Shown: positions 1 to 6,462 of the stretch, in pieces
How the letters are laid out: every line of letters starts with the position of its first letter
Position numbering within the stretch: position 1 is the first letter of the stretch
Assembly (NCBI GenBank): GCA_013361745.1
Contig: JABFXM010000348.1
Span: forward strand, 1 to 8,263
Direction: 5' to 3'
Origin: Gemmatimonadaceae bacterium
GTDB lineage: Bacteria > Gemmatimonadota > Gemmatimonadetes > Gemmatimonadales > Gemmatimonadaceae
DNA: 8,263 nucleotides
Program-made: the position numbers and the translations under genes
Notes under the pieces: generated by a model
The model's input: the letters and a program-made list of their open reading frames with translations, nothing else
Database searches by the model: none
Told to the model about the DNA's origin: nothing

Positions 1-1
1 C

Positions 2-739
2 GAGCGCGGTGTGGTCACGGTCGCACCGAATCTCGGGTGGAAGGACTTTCCGCTGCGCGATCGCATCGAGGCGGGCGTCGGGCTGCCGACGACGCTCGAC
101 AACGACGCCAACTGCGCCACGCTTGGCGAGGCGTGGATCGGCGCCGGTCGCGGCGGCCGTGCCGTGGTCGGGATGACGATCGGCACCGGGATCGGCGGTG
201 GCCTCGTCGTCGACGGGAAGATCTGGCATGGCGTCTCTGACGTCGCCGGCGAGATCGGCCACACGACGATCGACATGCACGGCCGCCGCAGCAAGTGCGG
301 CAACTACGGATGCCTCGAGGCGTACGCGTCGGGGACGAACATCGCCGAGCGCGCGCGCGAGCGTGTGCTCGCCGACGGCGACTCCGCGCTCTCACGGATG
401 GTGGGTGGAAAGCTCGACCTGATCACCGCGCAGACGGTCTACGAGGCCGCGCGCGCCGGCGACGAGATCGCGCTCGACGTGGTGAAGGAGACCGCCGCGT
501 TCCTCGGCGCCGGGATCGCGAACCTCCTCAACACCTTCAACCCCGACGTCGTCGTCATCGCCGGTGGCGTGACGCAGGCCGGCGACGCGCTCTTCGAGCC
601 GCGCCGCGCGGAGGCGCGCCGGCGCGCGTTCAAGTCCGCGTTCGACGCCTGCCGCATCGTGCCGGGCCAGCTCGAGGGCGCGGCCGGCGTCGTCGGCGCG
701 GTGGCGACCTTCGCACAGCACCACCTCGCCAAGGCGTGA
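2..739 (+). CDS. ROK-family sugar kinase (glucokinase-like), 5' end cut by the window
   Basis: Partial gene: frame +2 is open from base 2 and 245 residues are visible. Family members are usually a little over 300 residues, so the N-terminal ATP-phosphate loop lies off the window. Visible ROK landmarks (numbered from the first visible residue) are APNLGW at 8-13, DNDAN at 33-37 with the likely catalytic Asp35, the glycine-rich TIGTGIGGG at 59-67, GEIGH at 83-87, KCGNYGCLE at 98-106, and a C-terminal IAGGV nucleotide-binding turn at 186-190. The expected role is cytoplasmic ATP-dependent phosphorylation of glucose or a related hexose. No DNA-binding domain is visible, but the N-terminus is missing, so a ROK repressor is not formally excluded. 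The usual ROK zinc motif CxCGxxGC reads SxCGxxGC here, so Ser97 replaces the first Cys. The stop TGA overlaps the GTG start of the next kinase by 4 bases. Family is secure; the exact substrate is not. Confidence 0.9.
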   Translation, partial: ERGVVTVAPNLGWKDFPLRDRIEAGVGLPTTLDNDANCATLGEAWIGAGRGGRAVVGMTIGTGIGGGLVVDGKIWHGVSDVAGEIGHTTIDMHGRRSKCGNYGCLEAYASGTNIAERARERVLADGDSALSRMVGGKLDLITAQTVYEAARAGDEIALDVVKETAAFLGAGIANLLNTFNPDVVVIAGGVTQAGDALFEPRRAEARRRAFKSAFDACRIVPGQLEGAAGVVGAVATFAQHHLAKA

Positions 740-1710
740 GGAGGAAGCGGGTCGGCGTCATCGGCACCTTCGTCTGGGACGTCATTCACGGACGCGACCT
801 GCGGAGCGCTCCGGTCGAGGAGTGGGGCGGGATCACCTATGCACTGAGCGCGCTCGACGCCGCGCTCCCCGAGGATTGGGAGATTGTCCCCGTGATGAAG
901 GTCGGGAGCGATCTCGCCGCGCGCGCGCGTGAGTTCCTCGGCACGCTGCGCCGGATCGCGCCCGACGCGGCGCTGTACGAGGTGCCCTACAAGAACAACC
1001 GCGTCGAGCTGCGTTACTACAGCGACGAGCGGCGCAGCGAGTATCTGAGCGGCGGCTTTCCGCCGTGGAGCTGGTCGGCACTGCGACCACTGCTCGAGGG
1101 GCTCGATGCGCTCTACGTCAATCTGATCTCAGGCTTCGAGCTGGATCTCGAGATCGCGCAGCTGATCCGACAGCACTTCCGCGGGCCGCTGTACTGCGAT
1201 CTGCACTCGATCACGCTCGCGATTCGCGACGACGGACTGCGCGAGCTGCGACCGCTCACAAATGTGGCGGAGTGGTGCCGCTGCTTCGACATCATCCAGG
1301 TCAACGAGGACGAGCTGTCGATGATGGCGCCCGATCCGCTCGCGCTCGCCGCGACGGCGCTCGGCGTCGGGGTTCGGTGCCTGTGCGTCACGCTCGGACC
1401 GCGCGGCGTCGTCTACTTCGCGGACTCCGGTTTCGATCGACTGAGCGATCTCGCGACGCGCCATGAACTTGGCGTCGCGAAGGGCGCGATCCGGACCGAG
1501 CGCATCCCCGCGGCGGAAACGCGTGAGCAAAAAGGAGACCCCACCGGATGTGGCGACGTCTGGGGCGCGACCTATTTCTCCCGGCTGCTCGCCGGTGATA
1601 TGTTAGCGGTCGCCATCGCCGCGGCGCAGGTCGCCGCGGCGCGCAACTTCGAGCACCGCGGGGCCAGTGGCCTCGCCAGCTACCTGCGAGGAGAGCTCTC
1701 CACTACGTGA
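736..1710 (+). CDS. PfkB/ribokinase-family carbohydrate kinase
   Basis: A 324-residue protein, normal length for the PfkB family. The GTG at 736 is chosen because it forms a 4-base GTGA overlap with the ROK stop and sits just before the first beta strand (VGVIGTFVWD, residues 6-15); no other start codon lies nearby. Family evidence: an N-terminal GGITYALSAL segment (31-40) where substrate-binding glycines sit, NEDE at 190-193 matching the NxxE magnesium motif, TLGPRGVVYF at 219-228, and the C-terminal signature DPTGCGD at 268-274 with catalytic-base Asp274. The usual anion-hole GAGD is GCGD here. The protein should phosphorylate a sugar, nucleoside or sugar-like alcohol with ATP in the cytoplasm; the sequence does not fix the substrate. 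Pairing with a ROK kinase suggests carbohydrate metabolism. An AGGAGG lies immediately after the start (739-744), too late to serve this GTG. One rare TTA leucine codon occurs at 1603-1605. Confidence 0.9.
   Translation: MRRKRVGVIGTFVWDVIHGRDLRSAPVEEWGGITYALSALDAALPEDWEIVPVMKVGSDLAARAREFLGTLRRIAPDAALYEVPYKNNRVELRYYSDERRSEYLSGGFPPWSWSALRPLLEGLDALYVNLISGFELDLEIAQLIRQHFRGPLYCDLHSITLAIRDDGLRELRPLTNVAEWCRCFDIIQVNEDELSMMAPDPLALAATALGVGVRCLCVTLGPRGVVYFADSGFDRLSDLATRHELGVAKGAIRTERIPAAETREQKGDPTGCGDVWGATYFSRLLAGDMLAVAIAAAQVAAARNFEHRGASGLASYLRGELSTT
1688..1695 (+). promoter_or_regulatory. Ribosome binding site for the STAS/GHKL gene
   Basis: GAGGAGAG lies inside the end of the PfkB-family kinase gene, 11 bases before the GTG at 1707. 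It supports that GTG, which also overlaps the kinase stop by 4 bases, as the real start. Confidence 0.55.
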
Positions 1711-2594
1711 CCACCGTCATCAACGTCCCCCCGTCCCTCGACGACGTCACGTTCGAGCAGGTGCTCGACCAGATCGCGCCTCTCCCGGCAGACGAGAAGA
1801 TCCTCGTCGACGCGCGCCACGCGCGCTGGGCCTCGCCCTTCGGGCTCACCGCGCTGCTGACGCTCGCGCAGACGCGCGCGGAGCGCGCCGCGTTCGCGCC
1901 GCCCGAGGCGGAGGAGACCGTGTCGTACTGGAATCGCACCGGGTTCTTCCGCCACGCGACGGAGCTCTTCGACATCGTCGGCAGCGCGCCGAAGCAGAAG
2001 CCGGCCGGCGAGTCCGACGTCCTGCTCGAGATCACGCCGATCGCGAAGAGCGACGACGTGCACGAAGTCGTCGGGCGCATCCAGCAGAAGGCGCAGCACA
2101 TCCTCACGCGCGAGCTCAATCTCGACGCGAAGGCGACGATGGGCTTCGCGATGACGCTCTCCGAGGCCTGCCAGAACATCGTCGAGCACGCGGGACGCGG
2201 CGGCTGGGTCGCGGTGCAGACCTACCGCTGGACGAAGCGGCTCGGCCGGCGCGTCGTCGTCATCGCGGTCTGCGACGCCGGCGTCGGCTTCCGGCAATCG
2301 CTGGAGAGCGCGCCGGGGCGGACGCGGAGCGACCGCTGGGACGACGCGATGGCGCTCGAGGAGGCGGTGGTGCGCGGGGTCAGCCGCTTCCGCGACCCCG
2401 GGCGTGGACAGGGGCTCGCCGGCGTGCGACGCTACGTGGGACGGTGGGACGGCAAGCTGTCGGTTCGGAGTGGAACGGCGCGCATCGCCATCGTGCCGAG
2501 CTGGGACGAGGATGTCGCGCTGCGCGAGGGGTTGGCGCCTTTCGGTGGAGCGCAGATGCAGATCACGATTCCCGAGCGGACGGCCGGGCGATGA
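1707..2594 (+). CDS. STAS-like plus GHKL ATPase protein (anti-sigma-factor kinase-like)
   Basis: A 295-residue soluble protein with no membrane segment. Residues about 1-110 look STAS-like: a strand ILVDARHA (32-39) followed by WASPFGLTALLTLA (41-54), the place where STAS proteins carry D-S-S-G-L. Residues about 115-290 form a GHKL (HATPase_c) domain: N-box LSEACQNIVEHA (151-162) with Glu153, Asn157 and His161; G1 box DAGVG (190-194); G2 box GRGQGLAG (232-239). This resembles the SpoIIAB/RsbW anti-sigma kinase group. Such proteins bind ATP and may phosphorylate a STAS partner or release a bound factor. In the N-terminal domain the usual phospho-acceptor Ser is replaced by Pro44, so it is probably structural or degenerate. 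GTG start overlaps the upstream stop (GTGA) and the stop overlaps the next gene (ATGA). The next gene encodes a STAS-like partner, but no PP2C phosphatase or sigma factor is in the window. The fold is well supported; the kinase role is inferred. Confidence 0.8.
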   Translation: MTTVINVPPSLDDVTFEQVLDQIAPLPADEKILVDARHARWASPFGLTALLTLAQTRAERAAFAPPEAEETVSYWNRTGFFRHATELFDIVGSAPKQKPAGESDVLLEITPIAKSDDVHEVVGRIQQKAQHILTRELNLDAKATMGFAMTLSEACQNIVEHAGRGGWVAVQTYRWTKRLGRRVVVIAVCDAGVGFRQSLESAPGRTRSDRWDDAMALEEAVVRGVSRFRDPGRGQGLAGVRRYVGRWDGKLSVRSGTARIAIVPSWDEDVALREGLAPFGGAQMQITIPERTAGR

Positions 2595-3145
2595 TCAATC
2601 ACATCGACCTGAGCACCGTCCTTCGCCGCACGGTGTGCGACCTGTACTCCAATCTCGTGACACGCCCCACGGGCGCCGCCGTTCGCACCGCGATCGAGAC
2701 GCAGCTCGCCGAGCTCGGTGGGCGCACCGTGACCGTGATCGACTTCAGCAACGTCGGGCTGCTCGACTATTCGTGCGCAGATGAAGTCGTGGCGAAGCTC
2801 CTCCTTCCCTACTGCGACGACTGCCCGCCGCGTGACGCGTACTTCGTGTTCCGCGGCATGAGCGAGACGCACCTCGACGCGCTCGAGCACGTGCTCGAGC
2901 GCCATCGGCTGGCGCTGGTGCTCCAGGGCGACGGTGGCGAGCCGACGCTCATCGGCGCGGTGTCGGAGGCGGAGCGGCGCGCCTGGCAGGCGACGTTAGG
3001 CGTCGGCGGCGGCACCTCGCGCGAGATCGGCGGCGCCGCCGGGCTGGCGATGGACGAGGTGGAGATGGTGCTCGAGGGGCTCGCGCGCCGGCGCCTGACG
3101 ATGCGGATCGACGACCAGTGGGTCGCCGTCGGCGCGCCGTTATGA
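2591..3145 (+). CDS. STAS-like (DUF4325-like) protein with probable C-terminal winged helix
   Basis: A 184-residue protein beginning at ATG 2591, which overlaps the preceding stop by 4 bases. The core VIDFSNVGLLDYSCADEVV (49-67) matches the STAS-like pattern hDFxxVxxhxxSxADEh seen in DUF4325-type proteins commonly next to GHKL ATPases; Ser61 is a candidate phospho-acceptor. After a variable linker, residues about 140-184 (SREIGGAAGL, then EVEMVLEGLARRRLTMRIDDQWVAV in two pieces) have the spacing of a small winged helix: helix, turn, recognition-like helix, then a two-strand wing. The likely role is binding partner of the upstream ATPase, with the tail contacting DNA or another protein. Three cysteines (62, 75, 78) include a CDDC motif at 75-78 that could bind metal or be redox active. 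Two of the three in-frame TTA leucine codons noticed in the window fall here (2996-2998, 3140-3142). Partner role is inference; the winged helix is pattern-based. Confidence 0.65.
   Translation: MINHIDLSTVLRRTVCDLYSNLVTRPTGAAVRTAIETQLAELGGRTVTVIDFSNVGLLDYSCADEVVAKLLLPYCDDCPPRDAYFVFRGMSETHLDALEHVLERHRLALVLQGDGGEPTLIGAVSEAERRAWQATLGVGGGTSREIGGAAGLAMDEVEMVLEGLARRRLTMRIDDQWVAVGAPL
2879..2902. repeat. 24-bp perfect palindrome inside the STAS-like gene
   Basis: The half-site GCGCTCGAGCAC is followed directly by its exact reverse complement, with CACGTG at the centre and CTCGAG in each arm. It encodes the ALEHVLER stretch of the STAS-like protein. There is no loop and no following T tract, so it does not look like a terminator. 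It could be a dyad operator, or a coincidence of Leu-Glu repeats written with CTC-GAG codons. Confidence 0.6.
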
Positions 3146-3471
3146 AGCAGGAGCAGCCGCGGGACGATCTTCGCAACCGGCCGCTGCGCGTCGTCGGCTT
3201 CGTGGCGACGAAGGCCAGCGACGCCGAGCGCGGGCCGCTCGTCCGGATGCATCCCGACGACGCGCGCGCGCGCCTCCTCGTCGCTGGCGAGCTGGCATGG
3301 GTCTACGGGCCTCGCCGTCACGAGCTCGCGGAGGTTCGCCTCGACAACGCGCTCGCACGCGGCGACGTCTCGCTGCGCGACATCGCCGGGGTCGCACCTT
3401 CGGAGGTCGTCCGGGTGATCAAGCCCGATCTCGACGACCGCGGCATCGGCAACCGCGCGCGCTTCGCCTGA
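3142..3471 (+). CDS. Small stand-alone molybdopterin-dinucleotide-binding-like (double-psi barrel) protein
   Basis: A 109-residue protein starting at ATG 3142, 4 bases overlapping the STAS-like stop; no clear Shine-Dalgarno is present, which suits coupled translation. The order VRMHPDDARARLLVAGE (34-50), LAWVYGPRRHELAEVRLDNA (51-70), ARGDVSLRD (72-80), VVRVIKPD (89-96) follows the layout of the C-terminal domain of molybdopterin oxidoreductases: a strand with HPxDA, a helix, a glycine turn, a strand pair ending in a basic loop, then a G-hydrophobic segment. That barrel normally sits at the end of a much larger catalytic subunit; here it stands alone. Formylmethanofuran dehydrogenase subunit D and aspartate decarboxylase share the fold. 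No catalytic molybdenum subunit is in the window, so cofactor binding is unproven. No signal peptide or membrane segment is seen. The gene is real by frame continuity and overlap; the family call is moderate. Confidence 0.55.
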   Translation: MKQEQPRDDLRNRPLRVVGFVATKASDAERGPLVRMHPDDARARLLVAGELAWVYGPRRHELAEVRLDNALARGDVSLRDIAGVAPSEVVRVIKPDLDDRGIGNRARFA

Positions 3472-3476
3472 CGCCG

Positions 3477-4634
3477 ATGGCCCGCCGACGGAAGCCCTAC
3501 GGCCCCTCGACCACCGCGATCCACGGCGGCGCCGAGCGCGGCGCCGATGGAAGCCCGGTCGTCGCGCCGCTCGTGCAGTCGGTGAACTTCATGCAGCCCG
3601 TCGGCAGCGGCGAGGGGCTGCGCTACCCGCGCTACGGCAACGCGCCTAACGCGGAGACGGTGCAGCGCCGGATCGCGCTGCTCGAGGGCGCGGAGGCGGG
3701 ACTCGTGCTCGGCAGCGGGATGGGCGCGACCGCGTGCGCACTGCTCGCCCTGCTCCGCCCCGGCGACCACCTGCTCTGCAGCCAAGCGATCTACGGCGGA
3801 ACGCATCGCCTGATCACGCAGGAACTGGCGACGCCGGGGATCGAGCACACGCTCGTCGATCCGCACGAGACGCGCGCCTGGCGCCGCCGCGTGCGCAAGG
3901 AGACGCGCGCGATCTTTCTCGAGTCGCCGGTGAACCCGACCTGCCGCGTGATCGACCTTGCGCCGGTGAGCCACATCGCGAAGGACGAAGGGCTCGCCCT
4001 CGTCGTCGACTCGACCTTCGCCAGCCCGATCAACTTCCGGCCGCTGCAGCACGGCGCCGACGTCGTCATCCATTCGGCGACGAAGTACCTCAACGGCCAC
4101 CACGACGTCCTCGGCGGCGCGGTGGTCGGCACCGCGCCGTACATCGAGGAAGTGCGCCAGAAGATGATCGTCTGGGGGCAGGCGCCCGATCCCTTCGCCT
4201 GCTGGCTGCTCGAGCGCGGACTGAAGACGCTCGACGTGCGCATCGAGCGCCACAACCGCAACGCGCAGCGCATCGCCGAGTGGTGCGTGGAGCGGAAGGA
4301 CATCAAGCGCGTTCACTATCCCGGGCTCCCGTCGCATCCGGATCACGACGTCGCGAAGCGGCAGATGTCCGGCTTCGGCGGAATGCTCGCGATCGAGCTT
4401 GCGGGAGGCAGCCGCGCCGCCGAGAAGATGCTCCGCAAGCTGCATCTCTTCCGCCACGCGCCCAGCCTCGGCGGAGTGGATTCGCTCGTCTCGGAGCCGC
4501 GCCACACCTCGCACGCCCACCTCGCGGCGACGGAGCGCGCGAAGGTCGGCATCCCGGACGGCTTCCTCCGACTGAGCATCGGCATCGAGGACGCCGACGA
4601 CCTCATCGCGGATCTCGAGCAGGCACTCGCGTGA
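3477..4634 (+). CDS. PLP-dependent trans-sulfuration enzyme (cystathionine gamma-synthase/lyase family)
   Basis: A 385-residue fold-type I PLP enzyme of standard length (Cys_Met_Meta_PP family). Markers: Y50-P-R52, which contacts the cofactor phosphate of the neighbouring subunit; SGMGA (80-84), phosphate cup; Tyr106 in IYGGT, stacking on PLP; Asn153 in PVNPT; Asp178 in VVDST, pairing with the pyridine nitrogen; Lys203 in SATKYLNGHHD, the Schiff-base lysine; Arg365 in LRLSIGIED, binding the substrate carboxylate. Plausible reactions are gamma-replacement on an activated homoserine (methionine synthesis) or gamma-elimination of cystathionine or methionine; sequence alone does not decide. SLGGVDSL (330-337) has Asp335 where gamma-synthases and lyases usually have Glu, and YPRYGNAPN has an Ala between Asn and Pro of the usual GNPT. 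ATG 3477 is 5 bases after the previous stop, the only non-overlapping junction. Its stop overlaps the next start (GTGA). Family is certain; specificity is open. Confidence 0.92.
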   Translation: MARRRKPYGPSTTAIHGGAERGADGSPVVAPLVQSVNFMQPVGSGEGLRYPRYGNAPNAETVQRRIALLEGAEAGLVLGSGMGATACALLALLRPGDHLLCSQAIYGGTHRLITQELATPGIEHTLVDPHETRAWRRRVRKETRAIFLESPVNPTCRVIDLAPVSHIAKDEGLALVVDSTFASPINFRPLQHGADVVIHSATKYLNGHHDVLGGAVVGTAPYIEEVRQKMIVWGQAPDPFACWLLERGLKTLDVRIERHNRNAQRIAEWCVERKDIKRVHYPGLPSHPDHDVAKRQMSGFGGMLAIELAGGSRAAEKMLRKLHLFRHAPSLGGVDSLVSEPRHTSHAHLAATERAKVGIPDGFLRLSIGIEDADDLIADLEQALA

Positions 4635-5770
4635 TCGACGAAGGCGGGGTGCTCGAGCCGGAGCGGCGCCGGCGCGAGCGGCGCCTCAATTCGCGGGTGG
4701 CGGACATGACGATCCCGGAGATGCGCCGCCTGCTCGTGACGACGCTCCTCTCGACGATCGTGGTCGCGCTCTTCCTCTACATGGTGCGCAGCGTGATCGT
4801 CGCCGGCGTGCTCGGCGTGATCATCGGGGCGTACCTGCGGCCCTTCTACGCCTGGATTCGTCAGGGCGTCGGCTCGGCCGCGGGCGCCGCCGTGCTGACC
4901 ATTGTCGCCGTCATCGTCCCCGTGCTCGCGGCGATCGTCTACAGCTACATCGAGATCAGCCAGGTCGCCGAGTACGTCAGCGCACACCAGCCACAGATCG
5001 CCGGGCAGATCGAGCAGTCGCTGCGGAAGCTGCCGTTCATGCAGGACGCGAACGTCGGCGAGTCGATCCGGCGCTGGGTGATCGCGACCTCCGACTATGG
5101 CGCGAAGCTCCCCGGCCTGATCCGCCGCGCCCTCGTCGGCTTCTCGATCGGGGCGACGATCTTCTTCTTCACCTGCTTCTACATCCTCATCGACGGGGAG
5201 AAGCTGGCCGGGTGGCTGCGCGCGAAGGTTCCGCCGCGCTATGGCGAGCTGCGCACCGCGCTCGAACGCAGCGTCTCCGGCGTCCTGTATGGCGCGATCT
5301 ACTCGACGCTGCTGACGCAGACGCTCAAGTCGCTCGTCATCCTGGCGATGAATCTCGCGTTCGGCGTTCCGCTTGCGGCTGTGCTCGCCATCATCTCGTT
5401 CATCATCGGCTTCTTCCCGATCGTGGGGTCATGGAGCATCTACGTCCCGGTGGCGCTCTGGCTGCTCGTCTTCCGTGGCGCGACGGTGGAGGCGGTCGTC
5501 ATGGTGGCAGTGGGCTTCCTCGTCAACACGCTGTTCATCTCGATGTACCTGCGACCAAAGCTCGCGGCCGAACGGTCGCGCGTGCTCAACTTCTACTGGA
5601 TGCTCGTCGCGCTCGTGACCGGGGTCTACACCTTCGGACTCGCGGGCATTCTCATCGGTCCGATCCTCATCGGCATGTTGAAGGCGATCATCGAAACCGT
5701 CTCGGCAACCTCCGGCTGGCGCGTCCTCGACGAGAGTGAGGGCGACGCGATGGGAGGAGCGGGCGCATGA
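4631..5770 (+). CDS. AI-2E family (PF01594/UPF0118) membrane protein
   Basis: A 379-residue integral membrane protein, typical for the family. A basic N-terminal tail (residues 10-34, rich in Arg) precedes hydrophobic segments at about 35-50, 53-70 and 84-108, a soluble stretch to about 165, then segments at about 166-187, 235-257, 259-280, 284-306 and 321-353. The late GLAGILIGPILIGML (336-350) matches the conserved family ending. Members are placed in the AI-2 exporter family, but many transport other solutes or ions (some act as sodium/proton antiporters), so no substrate is assigned. GTG 4631 is preferred for its 4-base overlap with the PLP enzyme stop. An alternative is ATG 4706 (Met26), which would drop the charged tail and leave a 71-base gap. 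It directly precedes ftsE and its stop overlaps the ftsE start; the ftsE ribosome site lies within its last codons. Confidence 0.85.
   Translation: MIDEGGVLEPERRRRERRLNSRVADMTIPEMRRLLVTTLLSTIVVALFLYMVRSVIVAGVLGVIIGAYLRPFYAWIRQGVGSAAGAAVLTIVAVIVPVLAAIVYSYIEISQVAEYVSAHQPQIAGQIEQSLRKLPFMQDANVGESIRRWVIATSDYGAKLPGLIRRALVGFSIGATIFFFTCFYILIDGEKLAGWLRAKVPPRYGELRTALERSVSGVLYGAIYSTLLTQTLKSLVILAMNLAFGVPLAAVLAIISFIIGFFPIVGSWSIYVPVALWLLVFRGATVEAVVMVAVGFLVNTLFISMYLRPKLAAERSRVLNFYWMLVALVTGVYTFGLAGILIGPILIGMLKAIIETVSATSGWRVLDESEGDAMGGAGA
5752..5759 (+). promoter_or_regulatory. Strong ribosome binding site for ftsE
   Basis: GGGAGGAG, containing GGAGG, lies 7 bases before the ftsE ATG at 5767, within the last codons of the AI-2E gene. 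Together with the site before ftsX it is among the best Shine-Dalgarno matches of the cluster and suggests ftsE can be translated efficiently on its own. Confidence 0.75.
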
Positions 5771-6462
5771 TCCGCTTCACCGACGTGACGAAGGAGTATC
5801 CGCGCACCGGCGTGGCCCTCACCGACGTCAACTTCCATGTGGCGAAGGGGGAGTTCGTCTTCCTCACGGGGCCGAGCGGCAGCGGGAAGAGCACGATCCT
5901 CAAGCTGATCTACATGGAGGAGCTGCCAACCGCCGGCGAGGTTCGCGTCAGCGGCTTGAGCACGGTCGCGGTGCGGCGCACGGAGATCGCGAAGCTCCGT
6001 CGCAAGCTCGGCATCGTCTTCCAGGACTTCCGGCTGCTCGAGGATCGCAGCGCCGAGGCGAACATCGCCTTCGCGCTCGAGGTGACGGGCGCCCCGCGCT
6101 CGCAGATCCCGTCGCGCGTGAGCCGTCTGCTCACGCAGGTCGGGCTCGCGTCGAAGGCAAGCTCGTACCCGCGAGAGCTGTCGGGAGGTGAGCAGCAGCG
6201 CGTCGCGATCGCGCGTGCGCTCGTCAACGAGCCGTACGTGCTCATCGCCGACGAGCCGACGGGGAATCTCGACGACCGCGCGACGCGCGGAATCTTCCAG
6301 CTGCTGCGCGAGATCAACGCCTCGGGGACCGCGGTCGTCATGGCGACGCACAACCTCGAGCTGATCCGCCGCTCGGACTACCGCACGATCGAGATCAACC
6401 GCGGGCAGATCGTCTACGACTCCGGCGAGTCGAAGCCGGTGCAGCCCGAGGAGCTGGTCTGA
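5767..6462 (+). CDS. ftsE: Cell division ATP-binding protein FtsE
   Basis: A 231-residue ABC ATPase, full length for FtsE. It has Walker A GPSGSGKST (35-43), Q-loop Gln86 in VFQDFRLLEDRS (84-95, a wording typical of FtsE), signature LSGGEQQR (138-145), Walker B VLIADEP (158-164) with catalytic Glu163, and the switch His195. All ATPase residues are intact. FtsE dimerises on the cytoplasmic face of FtsX and uses ATP hydrolysis to transmit a conformational signal to a periplasmic activator of cell-wall hydrolases at the division site, rather than transporting a substrate. LolD and MacB-type ATPases share this fold, but the adjoining FtsX and EnvC-like genes settle the identity. Start ATG 5767 has a strong ribosome site and overlaps the AI-2E stop by 4 bases. 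Confidence 0.96.
   Translation: MIRFTDVTKEYPRTGVALTDVNFHVAKGEFVFLTGPSGSGKSTILKLIYMEELPTAGEVRVSGLSTVAVRRTEIAKLRRKLGIVFQDFRLLEDRSAEANIAFALEVTGAPRSQIPSRVSRLLTQVGLASKASSYPRELSGGEQQRVAIARALVNEPYVLIADEPTGNLDDRATRGIFQLLREINASGTAVVMATHNLELIRRSDYRTIEINRGQIVYDSGESKPVQPEELV
6448..6453 (+). promoter_or_regulatory. Ribosome binding site for ftsX
   Basis: GAGGAG lies 8 bases before the ftsX ATG at 6462, in the final codons of ftsE, and fixes the ftsX start. Stop and start share one base (TGATG). Confidence 0.7.

Noticed and set aside
295..735. Upstream extension of the PfkB-family kinase frame into the ROK gene
   Set aside because: The extension is arginine-rich with no domain character, and the kinase fold begins right after the GTG at 736, which overlaps the ROK stop in the same style as the other junctions.
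1050..1065. Hairpin with a 6-bp GC stem (CGGCGG/CCGCCG) and CTTT loop, terminator-like
   Set aside because: It lies in the middle of the PfkB-family kinase gene, has no following T tract, and such short GC stems are frequent in this composition.
3472..3476. Possible operon boundary at the only non-overlapping junction
   Set aside because: Five bases cannot hold a promoter or terminator and no hairpin was seen around it; a promoter inside the preceding gene cannot be shown from sequence alone.
3318..4520. Long minus-strand open frame opposite the PLP enzyme gene
   Set aside because: Its translation is low-complexity (Arg, Ala, Asp, His rich) with no recognisable motif, and it mirrors the codon bias of the plus-strand gene, which has a complete set of active-site residues.
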